Notes: generated by a model from the letters alone, not told the origin. A stretch of 64,000 bases of DNA from Planctomycetaceae bacterium (GCA_021732785.1 JAKFUG010000022.1:62001-126000), one strand, 5' to 3'. Shown: positions 1 through 8,872, counted from the first letter of the stretch. Program-made: numbers and translations.

Positions 1-1
1 C

Positions 2-364
2 ATCGTGCTGCCGACCGGCGGTGTGATCATCACGCCGAATGATCGCTGGGAATTCCGTCTGCTGTTCCCCAAGGGCCGGATCAGTTACTTCCTCGGCAAC
101 TTCTGGAATGGCTCGCACTGGCTCTATGTTTCCTCCGAGTACCATGTGGAAGCCTATCAGTACAACAACGTGTTCACGCCGCGTGACCGTGTCCAATATG
201 AAGATTGGCGGTTCGCCCTCGGGATGCGGAGCGACCACGGCTGGTTCGACAAATACATCGAAGTCGCCTGGGTCACCGGGCGAAACTTCGAGAATCAATC
301 GGGCTTCCCGCCGAAGGTGAACGTCGACGACCAGGTGATGGTGCGCGGCGGGATTCGCTTCTAA
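2..364 (+). CDS. C-terminal part of a probable outer-membrane beta-barrel protein (5' end outside window)
   Basis: The reading frame is open from the window edge to a TAA at 362-364, so only the last 120 or so codons are visible. The protein is rich in Trp, Tyr and Phe, with short alternating hydrophobic/polar stretches such as WEFRLLF, SHWLYVSSEYHVEAYQY and KYIEVAWVTGR. It ends in ...GGIRF. A terminal phenylalanine after amphipathic strands is the usual C-terminal signature of BAM-inserted outer-membrane barrels. The family (perhaps a DUF6268-like planctomycete protein) cannot be fixed from this fragment. An inverted repeat follows 13 bases after the stop. Confidence 0.5.
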   Translation: MVLPTGGVIITPNDRWEFRLLFPKGRISYFLGNFWNGSHWLYVSSEYHVEAYQYNNVFTPRDRVQYEDWRFALGMRSDHGWFDKYIEVAWVTGRNFENQSGFPPKVNVDDQVMVRGGIRF

Positions 365-377
365 CCTTCGATTTCCA

Positions 378-450
378 TCAGCCCGCAGTGACGGCAAGGT
401 CGAGTTCCTTTCACACAGGAATCGCCCCCTTTGCCGACACTGCGGGCTGA
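378..450. repeat. Inverted repeat with 13-bp perfect arms between the outer-membrane-like gene and glmU
   Basis: The arms TCAGCCCGCAGTG (378-390) and CACTGCGGGCTGA (438-450) are exact reverse complements, separated by 47 bases. The arm resembles the outer arm at 51949-51972, which also starts CAGCCCG and continues to GCAAGG, so this looks like a weaker member of the same dispersed family. It sits just downstream of a stop codon and may also help end transcription. Confidence 0.6.
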
Positions 451-483
451 TTCAATTCTATCTTCTCAGAATGTGAGCGACCT

Positions 484-1443
484 GTGAGTGCATTGGCGAT
501 TGTTCTGGCGGCGGGGAAGAGCACCCGCATGAAATCGGCGCTGCCGAAAGTGCTGCACGAAGTGTGCGGGCGGCCGATGGTCGATTACGTGCTGGATGCC
601 GCACGGGCGGCGGGGGCGTTGCGGATTGTCGCCGTGGTGGGACATCGGGCCGATCTCGTGCAGGCGCATCTTTCGCAGTACGCCGATGTCGACTTCGCGT
701 TGCAATCGGAGCAAAAAGGAACCGGGCATGCGGTGATGATGTGCCGGGCCGCACTGGCCGCGCACGATGGTCCGGTGCTGATTCTTGCCGGGGATACGCC
801 ACTGCTGAAGCGGGAATCGCTGGCGAAGTTGCTCGATGCTCAGGGCGAAAAGAAGGCTGCGGCCGTCATCGGAACGGCGGTGACCCCGGCGAATCAGGGA
901 CTCGGCCGCATCGTGCGGGAGGCCTCCGGAAACTTCGTGAAGATCGTCGAAGAAAAGGACGCCAACGCCGCGGAAAAGACGATTCAGGAAATCAACACCG
1001 GGTGCTATGCGTTCGATTCACAAAAGCTGCTGGCGGCCCTCGATCAAATCCGTCCCGACAACGCGCAAGCCGAGTATTACCTGACCGATTGCCCGAAGGT
1101 GCTGTTGCAGGCGGGTCACCCCGTCGTAGCGATGCAGGCGTTTGAAATCACCGAAGCGCTGGGCGTGAACACCCGCGTGCAGTTGGCCGAAGTCACGCAA
1201 ACGATTCAACAGGAAACGCAGACGCGGTTGATGATCAACGGCGTGACCATCGTCGTCCCGTCGCAGACCGTCATCGATCCGCGGGCTGCCATCGGGGCGG
1301 ATACCGTCATCGAACCGTTCACCGTGATTCGCGGTGCGGTGACCATCGGCAGCGATTGCCGTATCGGTCCCCACGCGGTGATTCAGGGGAACGCGAACAT
1401 TCCCAACGGGACGACGGTCGGGCCGTTTCAAGTGGTGGGCTGA
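484..1443 (+). CDS. glmU: GlmU-type UDP-N-acetylglucosamine pyrophosphorylase lacking the full acetyltransferase domain
   Basis: A cytoplasmic nucleotidyltransferase that should join UTP and GlcNAc-1-phosphate to make UDP-GlcNAc for peptidoglycan and LPS. Residues 8-25 carry the signature LAAGKSTRMKSALPKVLH. GTGHA lies at 79-83 and the metal-binding aspartate of GDTPLL at 104. The EINTG and NNA/QAEYYLTD segments of GlmU are present. After about residue 245 there are only a few left-handed beta-helix turns (IGADTVIEPFTVI..., IGSDCRIGPHAVI...), and the protein stops at 319 residues, against about 456 for bifunctional GlmU. The acetyl-CoA-binding half and its catalytic His are therefore missing. 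Translation starts at a GTG; the nearest upstream ATG is followed at once by a stop. The glucosamine-1-phosphate acetyltransferase step must be done elsewhere, or the enzyme is a paralogue. Confidence 0.82.
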   Translation: MSALAIVLAAGKSTRMKSALPKVLHEVCGRPMVDYVLDAARAAGALRIVAVVGHRADLVQAHLSQYADVDFALQSEQKGTGHAVMMCRAALAAHDGPVLILAGDTPLLKRESLAKLLDAQGEKKAAAVIGTAVTPANQGLGRIVREASGNFVKIVEEKDANAAEKTIQEINTGCYAFDSQKLLAALDQIRPDNAQAEYYLTDCPKVLLQAGHPVVAMQAFEITEALGVNTRVQLAEVTQTIQQETQTRLMINGVTIVVPSQTVIDPRAAIGADTVIEPFTVIRGAVTIGSDCRIGPHAVIQGNANIPNGTTVGPFQVVG

Positions 1444-1622
1444 AGCGCCCCGGTCCTCATAAGGCCTTGGTCTCAACACATTTTCAGCGATCGTATCGAG
1501 TGTTCTGGGTGGGGCTCGATTTCCGGCGGTTTCGCATCGGGCTTTCTTGATGAAGGCGGTCTCGACAGATTACGCTATCGACGATCAAAATCGATGGCCA
1601 CGATCTTCAGGACACCCTTGCC

Positions 1623-2858
1623 ATGCTGGTCCGCTCGCTCATTCTTTGCGTGTCGTTCGCGGTCCTGTCCTCCGTCGCGAACGCTGCCGAACCGTGGCCG
1701 CAATGGCGGGGGCCGCATGGCGACGGGCGGGTGACGGACACCGTTCCCCCTCTCACGTGGTCGGCCGAGAACGTGGCCTGGCAGGTCGCACTGCCCGGGA
1801 ATGGTCAATCCTCGCCCGTGGTGTGGGACAACCGCATTTTTCTCACCAGTGACGAAAACCGCGGTGCCGAACGGTTGGTCTTTGCATTGGATCGCGGCAA
1901 TGGCAAGCTCGCATGGAAGCAGACCGCGTGGCAAGGTTCGCCCGAACCATCCCACCAGATGAACGGTTGGGCCTCGGCGACCTGTGCGACCGATGGCGAA
2001 CGGGTCTACGCCTTCTTCGGGCGCGGGGGCGGTCTGTTCTGTTATTCCCGTGATGGTGAAAAGCTGTGGGATCTCCCGCTCGGCGATTTTCCCGGCCCGT
2101 GGGGAACCGCCGCCTGTCCGGTGCTCACCGAGAGTCTGGTCCTCCAGAACTGCGATGCGGAAGGTGACGCCAAACTCATCGGCGTGGATAAGCTGACCGG
2201 GAAAATCGTCTGGTCCACTCCGCGCGAAAACCAGCGCGGATGGAGCACACCCTTGTTGATCAACGCGGGGGGCAAATCGCTCGCGGTCCTCAATGGCCAT
2301 ACCGGAACTCGTTGTTATGACGCCGAGATTGGTAAAGAACTCTGGTTCTGCCCCGGATTTAACGGCCGCGGTGAGCCGACGGTGACCCCAGACGCCGCGG
2401 GGCATCTGTTCGTCGTGAATGGACTCGCCGGCGATGTGTATGCCATCCGCAATGGCGGTTCGGGCAATGTCGGGCAATCGCATCGGCTGTGGCACACGCC
2501 GCGGAAATCCGGACGCGATCTCCCTTCGCCGGCCATCGTCGGTGCGCACCTGCTCGTGATGGCCATGAAAGGAATTTTGACCTGCTACAGCACCGCCGAG
2601 GGTGCGATCGAGTGGGAAGAGCGCGTCGGGGGCAATTTCTCGGCATCACCCGTGGTTGCCGACGGCAAAGCGCTGTTCGTTGCCGAAGACGGCGAAGTGG
2701 TCGTGGTCGATCCGGTCGCGTCCCCGCACATCGCCCGCCGGAATGTCATCGTCCCGGCGGCGAATGAAGTCTTTCGCGCATCGCTGGCCGCTCACGACGG
2801 ACAATGGTTGTTACGATCCGACAAGACACTGTACTGCATCGGAGCCAATTCCAAATAG
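1623..2858 (+). CDS. Secreted PQQ-binding-like beta-propeller repeat protein
   Basis: The protein has 411 residues with a clear Sec signal peptide (about 1-21, ending SVANA-AEPWPQWRG). The mature part opens with the WPQWRGPHGDG motif typical of planctomycete quinoprotein-like propellers. It then shows repeated blades of the type VFALDRGNGKLAWK, IGVDKLTGKIVW, CYDAEIGKELWF and CYSTAEGAIEWEE. This is the pattern of an extracytoplasmic eight-bladed propeller, often annotated as an outer-membrane-assembly or alcohol-dehydrogenase-like repeat. No heme or disulfide motif of a true PQQ dehydrogenase is seen, so binding of PQQ or catalysis is unproven. It is convergent with lpxB, with an inverted repeat in the gap. 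Confidence 0.8.
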   Translation: MLVRSLILCVSFAVLSSVANAAEPWPQWRGPHGDGRVTDTVPPLTWSAENVAWQVALPGNGQSSPVVWDNRIFLTSDENRGAERLVFALDRGNGKLAWKQTAWQGSPEPSHQMNGWASATCATDGERVYAFFGRGGGLFCYSRDGEKLWDLPLGDFPGPWGTAACPVLTESLVLQNCDAEGDAKLIGVDKLTGKIVWSTPRENQRGWSTPLLINAGGKSLAVLNGHTGTRCYDAEIGKELWFCPGFNGRGEPTVTPDAAGHLFVVNGLAGDVYAIRNGGSGNVGQSHRLWHTPRKSGRDLPSPAIVGAHLLVMAMKGILTCYSTAEGAIEWEERVGGNFSASPVVADGKALFVAEDGEVVVVDPVASPHIARRNVIVPAANEVFRASLAAHDGQWLLRSDKTLYCIGANSK

Positions 2859-2877
2859 ACTGCATCCAGAGCGTCGT

Positions 2878-2943
2878 GTGCCACTGGCTCTGCCAGTGTC
2901 TTTTGCGACCGAAGAAAAATCGCGCTGGTGGAGCCAGTGGCAC
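2878..2943. repeat. Dispersed palindrome, 'TGCCACTGGC' family, copy 1
   Basis: The arms GTGCCACTGGCTC (2878-2890) and GAGCCAGTGGCAC (2931-2943) are exact reverse complements. The left arm continues with a hairpin, CACTGGC-TCT-GCCAGTG, and then TCTT. The same word with longer arms occurs at 52006-52085. It lies between convergent genes (stops at 2858 and 2978). Confidence 0.8.
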
Positions 2944-2977
2944 CCGAGAATCCCTCTTTTGTATGCAGCACTCGCGG

Positions 2978-4144
2978 TTATGCCGCGCGTTGTTTTGCCA
3001 CCGCGTCGGTTAACCGGGAAAGAATCACTTCGGCGGCCCGCCCGGTGGCTCCCACCGCGCCGACTTGTCGCCGGATCGCTGCCAATTCCATGCGAGTTTC
3101 GGCCAGCGTTTCCGGATGCGATAACCACCGATCCAGATCGGCCGTCACGCCGGCGATCGCGGGTTCCGTGCGACCGACGCTGAGATGTTCCGGAAGAATC
3201 TTGCGATTGGCAATCAGATTCGGCAACGACAGATGCTTGATCGTGACCAGCATTTTCCCCACGAGATACGTTAGCCAGCCGGCTCGATACAACACCGTGG
3301 CCGGTGTACCGCGCGCCAGCATTTCCAGGCTGACCGAGCCGGAAACCATCAGCGCGCAATCGCCAAGCTGGATGATTTCCGGCGTCTTCCCCACAAAAAA
3401 CGAGATCGGCAGCCGCAGCCCCGACTTGCGGTACAGGTCCTGACAGAATTGCCGCTGCGATTCTTTGTAATTCGCCACCAGAAACTGCACCTGCGGATGC
3501 CGTTCGGTCAACCGCCGGGCGGCTTCGAGCATGAGCGGCCAGTTGCCGGTGACTTCGTGCCCGCGCGAACCGGGCAGCAATGCCACCGTCGGTCCGCGTT
3601 CGGTGCGCCATTCCCGCATGAAGGATTCATCGAGCGGGTGCTGTGAGACTTCGTCGAAGAAGGGGTGGCCGACATACAGCACCGGCACTTGTTTGAGCGC
3701 GTACCATTCCGCTTCGAATGGCAGACCGGAAAGGACCAGATCGACATATTTGCGAACTTTGCGAATTCGCCACGGTGCCCAGGCCCACAATTGCGGCGGC
3801 AGATAATAGACCACCGGAATGCCCTGTTTTTTGGCAGCGCGAGCAATCCACCAGTTGAAGCCGGGGAAATCGATCAACACGACGAGGTCGGGCTTATGCC
3901 GGGCAAAGTATTCCCGAGCCTTGAGCACCAGCTTGTAGAATTCCCAGATTTTGGGAACGACGGCCATGATGCCCATGACCGCCATCGTGGTGAGCGGGAA
4001 GAGAATCTGGCATCCGGCCTGCTCCATGCGGGGGCCGCCATAGCCGGAAACGCGGATCTCGGGCCGTCGCCGCCGCAGTTCCTCGAGCAACAAGGCGGCA
4101 TGCTGGTCCCCGCTGGGTTCACCGACAGAGAAGAAGACGTGCAT
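2978..4144 (-). CDS. lpxB: Lipid-A-disaccharide synthase
   Basis: A GT-B glycosyltransferase (family GT19) at the inner membrane. It condenses UDP-2,3-diacylglucosamine with lipid X to form the lipid A disaccharide. The protein starts MHVFFSVGEPSGDQHA (GEPSGD at 8-13). It carries VVLIDFPGFN, the LPPQLWAWAPWR segment, YVGHPFFDE, the LLPGSRGHEV glycine-rich motif, and near the end GSVSLEMLARGTPATVLYRAG followed by LPNLIANRKILPE, which match LpxB. The start at 4144 is chosen over an in-frame codon at 4183 because the family begins with this hydrophobic strand. The length of 388 residues is normal. It implies a Gram-negative-type outer membrane with lipid A. Confidence 0.93.
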   Translation of the reverse strand: MHVFFSVGEPSGDQHAALLLEELRRRRPEIRVSGYGGPRMEQAGCQILFPLTTMAVMGIMAVVPKIWEFYKLVLKAREYFARHKPDLVVLIDFPGFNWWIARAAKKQGIPVVYYLPPQLWAWAPWRIRKVRKYVDLVLSGLPFEAEWYALKQVPVLYVGHPFFDEVSQHPLDESFMREWRTERGPTVALLPGSRGHEVTGNWPLMLEAARRLTERHPQVQFLVANYKESQRQFCQDLYRKSGLRLPISFFVGKTPEIIQLGDCALMVSGSVSLEMLARGTPATVLYRAGWLTYLVGKMLVTIKHLSLPNLIANRKILPEHLSVGRTEPAIAGVTADLDRWLSHPETLAETRMELAAIRRQVGAVGATGRAAEVILSRLTDAVAKQRAA

Positions 4145-4506
4145 GCGTACCGCCTGGCCGGGTGACCGTGCAGAAGGTGGCAAACGGCCACGGTGGGAAG
4201 GTCGGCACGGGATTCCTCAAGTCTGCGAGATCGCACATGCGGTCGTTTTGGTCAAGACCGAATCCAATTTAACAACGGCCTCCCCGCATCAATGCGTGTT
4301 CAAAATACACGTCTTTAATCGTCGTATGGCACCAACTTCAGTCAAAATGTCCATGACTTCAAAGTGACTTGCCAACAAATCTGAAATGTTTGTTGAATCC
4401 GACTCACAGTTTTCGTGAAGGAATGGTTAACTCGTTAGTTGGCGCTGGCGCTCGTGTGCCTGCGTTTGTCTTTGTTCTCAGGCGGATGATGCCGCCGTAG
4501 AAAGGA
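4145..4506. other. Divergent intergenic region between lpxB and the DUF1559 gene
   Basis: These 362 bases hold no convincing gene. The stretch from about 4237 to 4440 is noticeably more AT-rich than its surroundings, as expected for divergent promoters. No promoter could be assigned with confidence. A short palindromic stretch lies near 4370-4394 (CCAACAAATCTGAAATGTTTGTTG). The sequence AAAGGA at 4501-4506 lies directly before the downstream ATG and 6 bases before an in-frame GTG at 4513. Confidence 0.4.
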
Positions 4507-5535
4507 ATGTCTGTGAAGTTCACTGGAGCTCTACGTCGTCGTCCCGGGTTTACGCTGATCGAGTTGCTGGTTGTGATTGCCATCATTGCCATTCTGATCG
4601 CTCTACTTCTGCCTGCCGTTCAACAGGCTCGGGAAGCGGCCCGCCGGACTCAATGCAAGAACAACGTCAAGCAGTTGGGCCTGGCACTGCACAACTATCA
4701 CGACACCTTCCTGACCTTCCCCCCCGGTGCCGTGTCGAATCCGACTCTCGGCCAGATTTACCAGGGTTGGGGCTGGAACACGATGATTCTGCCCTACATG
4801 GATCAGGCTCCGCTCTACAACCAGTTCAATTTCTCGAACGGGATGCTGGCGACGATTACCGCCACTCCGACGGTCATCGCGACCCAAATCGGTGCCTTGC
4901 GCTGTCCCTCCGATGTCGGTACGAACATTGTCAATTACGTGGACGTTGCGGCGACAGTCGGTCCCGCCACCTCCAACCAGGTGAATCAATTCGGCCGTTC
5001 GAATTATCTGGGTGTGGTCGGGTGGAGCACTCCTGCCACTCCCACAGGGTTGGTTGTCGGTGTCCCACCGACCACGACTGCGTACCGCGGAATCTTTGGT
5101 GCCAATTCCAGAGTCAATATCGGTGCCATGACCGACGGCACGTCCAACTCCATCGTCATCGGCGAACGTTACACGCCGAATGCTCCCGGGGTCACGACGC
5201 TCGGATCACAGCCTGTCGGACATGGCGTCTGGGTGGGTGCTCCGAATCCGGCGACGGTTGACGGCTACGCTGCGATCCTGGGCGACACCGCGGTTTCCGC
5301 TACCCTCGCCAATGCATTACCAACGCCATTCGCTCCGGTCAGCTACCGCATCAACGGCAATAACAACGGTGTTGCCATCCGCGGCCAGACCTCGGGCTTC
5401 GGCAGCTTGCACGTCGGTGGTTGCCACTTCCTGCTCGGTGACGGCACGGTCCGTTACATCAGCGAAAACATCGACACGACGATCTATCGCAACCTCGGCA
5501 CGATCAACGACGGTAACCCGATCGGCGATTTCTAA
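4507..5535 (+). CDS. DUF1559 domain protein with prepilin-type N-terminal cleavage/methylation motif
   Basis: One of the large planctomycete family of pseudopilin-like proteins (DUF1559/SBP_bac_10). After a short basic leader comes the type IV pilin signature RRPGFTLIELLVVIAIIAIL (about 11-30), with cleavage expected after the Gly before FTLIE. The DUF1559 hallmarks LLPAVQQAREAARRTQCKNN and LGLALHNYHDTFLTFPPG follow. The C-terminal part has the HVGGCHFLLGDGTVRYISENID motif (family: H..GG.....DGSVRFI). The length of 342 residues is usual. The first ATG lies right against AAAGGA; the GTG two codons later is better spaced and could be the real start. The role is unknown; it may assemble as a surface or periplasmic pseudopilin. 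Confidence 0.9.
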   Translation: MSVKFTGALRRRPGFTLIELLVVIAIIAILIALLLPAVQQAREAARRTQCKNNVKQLGLALHNYHDTFLTFPPGAVSNPTLGQIYQGWGWNTMILPYMDQAPLYNQFNFSNGMLATITATPTVIATQIGALRCPSDVGTNIVNYVDVAATVGPATSNQVNQFGRSNYLGVVGWSTPATPTGLVVGVPPTTTAYRGIFGANSRVNIGAMTDGTSNSIVIGERYTPNAPGVTTLGSQPVGHGVWVGAPNPATVDGYAAILGDTAVSATLANALPTPFAPVSYRINGNNNGVAIRGQTSGFGSLHVGGCHFLLGDGTVRYISENIDTTIYRNLGTINDGNPIGDF

Positions 5536-5565
5536 GCCTCGGCCGATCTACGTTTAGTCATGATG

Positions 5566-5601
5566 AGAAGCCCCGCCAAAGTTCTGGCGGGGCTTCTTTT
5601 T
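5566..5601 (+). terminator. Rho-independent terminator of the DUF1559 gene
   Basis: Arms AGAAGCCCCGCCA (5566-5578) and TGGCGGGGCTTCT (5585-5597) pair perfectly around a 6-base loop, and a T run follows. It lies 31 bases after the stop. Confidence 0.9.
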
Positions 5602-5641
5602 GTGCGCGGACCGGTGATGCTGCGAAGCGCGAGCGAGAGAT

Positions 5642-6496
5642 TCAATTCCCGTACCGAGGCTGGCCGCCCCAGCCGAGCTTTTGATGCAGCGTGCCGTAGA
5701 AGCTGCAATCGGGAAGACGCGCCAACTGGAACGATACCGGTGCCCGGCGAATCTCAATCCGATCGCCCGCGCACAGCGGCCGTCGAATCTGTCCATCAAT
5801 GACCAGCATCACCCCCTCCGCCGCCTCGGGCAAACTGAGCGTGTAAACGCAATCGGCGCGATCGACCAAAGGACGATTCGTCAGGGTATGCGCACACACC
5901 GGTGTAATCACGAAGGCTTGCAGATCGTGCTTCAGGATCGGACCGCCAGCCGCAAGATTGTGAGCCGTGGAACCGACCGGCGTGCTGACGATCAAACCAT
6001 CACCGTTGTAGGTGGAGACCCGTTCGCCATCAATCGCGAGATCGATCTGCACCAGTTGCAGTGAGCCCGCCGAGAGGACGGCCGCTTCGTTCAAACCCAC
6101 GTCGACAACGGAAGTGCCATCCGCGCGCAGCAACCGGCACTCAAACATCAGGTGGTCAATCACCTTGTAACCACGGCGAACAATTTGCGGCAGGTGCTGT
6201 TGAAATTCCAGCGGCGATAACTCCGCCAGAAATCCCAGGCGGCCGAGATTCACGCCGAGAATCGGCCGCTGGCGTGGCCCCAATTGGCGACAGGTGCGCA
6301 GGATGGTGCCATCGCCTCCCAAGACGACGACCAGTTCAAAAGGGAGCGCAGGGTCGACGTTATCGGTTGAGACCACATCCACCAGGCGCAACATCGGTTC
6401 GTTCGGCTGCAGGGCCGCAAGATCGCTGACGATGCGCTGCACGCGATCGCTGTTATCGCGCGTGACCACAAGCATGGGCAGCGGCGGCAAAGACAT
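5642..6496 (-). CDS. nadK: NAD kinase
   Basis: A cytoplasmic enzyme that phosphorylates NAD+ to NADP+ using ATP. With the start at MSLPPLPMLVVTR, the GGDGT motif lies at about residues 60-64, LNE at 135-137, NGDG at 164-167 and STPVGST at 171-177, all hallmarks of the family. The length of 284 residues fits. An in-frame upstream start at 6529 would add 11 residues not expected in the family. The gene is 79 bases downstream of the creatininase-family gene on the same strand and may be co-transcribed. Confidence 0.93.
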   Translation of the reverse strand: MSLPPLPMLVVTRDNSDRVQRIVSDLAALQPNEPMLRLVDVVSTDNVDPALPFELVVVLGGDGTILRTCRQLGPRQRPILGVNLGRLGFLAELSPLEFQQHLPQIVRRGYKVIDHLMFECRLLRADGTSVVDVGLNEAAVLSAGSLQLVQIDLAIDGERVSTYNGDGLIVSTPVGSTAHNLAAGGPILKHDLQAFVITPVCAHTLTNRPLVDRADCVYTLSLPEAAEGVMLVIDGQIRRPLCAGDRIEIRRAPVSFQLARLPDCSFYGTLHQKLGWGGQPRYGN

Positions 6497-6575
6497 CTCT
6501 GCGAGTTCTCTTCGAGAAAGGGAAATCACACCTGCGGATCATGGTATCGACAACATGGTCCAATGCGAACGCGAG

Positions 6576-7400
6576 CTACCACTGAATCTGCGATTGCACC
6601 GGATGCGTGTGCATGTCGGCCCGCTTTTCGATCGGCCAGGCGATCAATTCATCGACCAGCTTCACCAGCCCGTTGACGGCCGCTTCGAAAATGATCTTGC
6701 CCTTCTCTGCGGTTCCTTTGGTGGCATCGCCGTGGACGCCGGTTTTGGTCCAGCGACCCCAGTAATCGTTGAACCGCACAAAATAGTTCATCGTGCTGTC
6801 GCTGCTGACGAACTCGCCCATGCGGTCGTCGTCTTTCACCGCTTTGTCCATCTGCACGCGGTCCCCGGCGAGATACAGGTACAGCGACGTCTCGAACTCA
6901 TCGGCATGCGCGATCACCTTCGACTCACGCACCTTTTCAAACGCTTCCAGCAAGAACCAGAAGTACGTCGTGGCGAAGCACAGCGAGTTGGTTTCCAGCA
7001 CCGTTTTCCGCGCGATCAGATCGATCAGCGGGGCATTCGATCCGTGACCATTCACCAGCAGAATCTTTTCAAAACCGTGATAGGCGACGCTCTTGGTAAT
7101 GTTCAGCCCGAAGTTCACGAAGACATCCGGTTCGATATGAATCGTGCCGGGAAAATCGATGTGGTGCCGGTTCAAACCGTACGAAATGGGCGGCAGCACC
7201 AGCACCTTTTCGGGCACGCGGCGACCGACTTCGAGGCACACCGATTCCGCGAGGAAGACATCGACATCGAGCGGTAAATGATGCCCGTGCTGTTCGGTCG
7301 ATCCCGTCGGCAGAATGATCAGCTTCTGCATGCCGATCGCGTCATTCATCTCCGGCCAGGTGAGACGGTTGTAGCGGTATTCGGTCGCGGCGCGGGACAT
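6576..7400 (-). CDS. Creatininase-family metal-dependent amidohydrolase
   Basis: The protein has 274 residues. The metal-binding signature is clear: LPTGSTEQHGHHLPLDVD (about 31-48) supplies the Glu, His and Asp ligands, NGHGSNAP (about 117-124) supplies another His, and HADEFETS (about 165-172) the final Glu. Family members hydrolyse creatinine, cyclic amides or mycofactocin precursors (MftE), so the substrate cannot be assigned. It is the last gene of a same-strand run with an MFS transporter, an AstE-like hydrolase and a mandelate-racemase homologue, which suggests use of a small organic acid, amide or lactone. Confidence 0.85.
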   Translation of the reverse strand: MSRAATEYRYNRLTWPEMNDAIGMQKLIILPTGSTEQHGHHLPLDVDVFLAESVCLEVGRRVPEKVLVLPPISYGLNRHHIDFPGTIHIEPDVFVNFGLNITKSVAYHGFEKILLVNGHGSNAPLIDLIARKTVLETNSLCFATTYFWFLLEAFEKVRESKVIAHADEFETSLYLYLAGDRVQMDKAVKDDDRMGEFVSSDSTMNYFVRFNDYWGRWTKTGVHGDATKGTAEKGKIIFEAAVNGLVKLVDELIAWPIEKRADMHTHPVQSQIQW

Positions 7401-7412
7401 GGCGGTACTCCA

Positions 7413-7510
7413 GGGTGATAGGTGGCAGGTGGTCGGGGGCAGGCAGAGAGGATGTACTGCGGCGTAGGCGTCTTTCTCTGCCCATCACCGACCACCTGTC
7501 ACCCATCATC
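7413..7510. repeat. Word-like inverted repeat overlapping the MFS stop codon
   Basis: The left arm, about 7413-7448, is built from GGTGATAGGTGGCAGGTGGTCGG followed by GGCAGAG; the right arm, about 7476-7510, is its imperfect reverse complement (CTCTGCCCATCACCGACCACCTG then TCACCCATCATC). The arm contains short related words (GGTGATAGGTGGCAGGTGG). The TGA stop of the MFS gene and its last four codons lie inside the right arm. Confidence 0.75.
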
Positions 7511-8842
7511 TTTCTCCAACGATTTCGTGCAATCGATCATCAACCAGCAAATCCCGCTGCCGAAGTACATCGCGGCGACAAGGTAAAACAACGGCGACCA
7601 GTTGGTCACTTTGACGAGTTCTTCGCCCACCCCGCGGGAGGTCGTGAAGAAATCGAGCAACCACCCGAACAGGGGCGGCATGATCACCCCGCCCAATGTC
7701 CCCGACGTATTGATGATACTGAAAACCGTCGCCGAGTACCGGCCGCCGAGATCGGTGCAGGTTCCCCACACCGTCGGCTGGCTCCAGTCACTGAAAAACT
7801 TCGCGACGCCGAGCATGACCGCGGCGTTGATGGGATTGGTCATCGCCGCCATCGACAGAAGCAGCATGCAGGCAACGATTTTCCCGATCGATCCAATCAG
7901 ACTGCGTGCCCAGCGGCGATTGCCGAAGGCGCGAATGCACTCTTCGTTCAACCAGCCGCCAACGATTCCGCCGAGAGCGCCGCCCCACAGCGGCAAACTC
8001 GCCAGCCAGCCGACATTCTTCAGGTCGAGATGATGTGCCTGCAGAAAATAGGCCCCGATCAGCGAAACGAAGACGACATCCGAACCGGCGTCGAGATATT
8101 GTTGCACGACGAACACCCGCAGGCTGCGGCTGCGGAACGCATCGCCCCACGGCAGCACGCCCCCTTGCGGCGCCGCGGTCGTCGCCCCATCGCGAATGAC
8201 AGCGAGTTCCGCCGCATTGACGTCCGGGTGGTCTTCCGGATGGTTGCGAAAAAACCACCAGAAGATTCCGCCGAAGATCATGCCGACAAGGCTGAGAACG
8301 ATCAGTGCGGCCTGCCACGAGAGACCGCCATAACCGATGAGCAGGGTACCCATCAGAATCGGCGACATCGCTCCGCCGCAACGCCCGCTGGTGGTCGCGA
8401 TCCAGCCTTGAATCATCGTTCGGCTGCGCAGCGGGAACCACAGTCGCGTCACTTTGGTGAGCGCGGGATAACAGCCCGCCTGCGTGGCTCCGAACAACGC
8501 TCGTAGCCCGCCGAGTGCCCACAGATTCCCGGTCAATCCGAACCCGGCCAGCGCCGCCGACCACAGCACAATGATCCACGAGAGAAACCGATGCGGTCCG
8601 AAGCGGTCGATGAACACGCCGCTGGGAATCTGCCCGAGGGCATACGTCACATAGAAACCTGCAAAGACGAAGCCCGCCGTCGTCTGATCGAAATGATACG
8701 TCTCCTGCAACTTCGGCCCGACAATGTTCCAGACATACCGATGGACATACAACAGCCACGACGTCCCGCACGCGAGCAGAAAAATCCGCCAGCGTACTTG
8801 CGTGGGGCGGGACTCGTCGGAGGTAAGGGGCGGCGTACTCAA
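7499..8842 (-). CDS. MFS transporter, anion:cation symporter type
   Basis: A 447-residue inner-membrane protein with about 12 hydrophobic helices. The loop after TM2 has the MFS signature GVFIDRFGPHRFLS. The N-terminal helix pattern (LLYVHRYVWNIVGPKLQETY...) resembles the ACS family that carries sugar acids, glucarate, galactonate or phthalate. It lies between a creatininase and an AstE-like hydrolase on the same strand, and a mandelate-racemase homologue lies beyond that. Import of an organic acid feeding these enzymes is the natural inference; no substrate can be named. Its last codons (EKDDG, stop) are supplied by an intergenic repeat arm. Confidence 0.85.
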   Translation of the reverse strand: MSTPPLTSDESRPTQVRWRIFLLACGTSWLLYVHRYVWNIVGPKLQETYHFDQTTAGFVFAGFYVTYALGQIPSGVFIDRFGPHRFLSWIIVLWSAALAGFGLTGNLWALGGLRALFGATQAGCYPALTKVTRLWFPLRSRTMIQGWIATTSGRCGGAMSPILMGTLLIGYGGLSWQAALIVLSLVGMIFGGIFWWFFRNHPEDHPDVNAAELAVIRDGATTAAPQGGVLPWGDAFRSRSLRVFVVQQYLDAGSDVVFVSLIGAYFLQAHHLDLKNVGWLASLPLWGGALGGIVGGWLNEECIRAFGNRRWARSLIGSIGKIVACMLLLSMAAMTNPINAAVMLGVAKFFSDWSQPTVWGTCTDLGGRYSATVFSIINTSGTLGGVIMPPLFGWLLDFFTTSRGVGEELVKVTNWSPLFYLVAAMYFGSGICWLMIDCTKSLEKDDG

Positions 8843-8872
8843 GTTGATGGAATCGTCTCTTCGGGATTTCTG

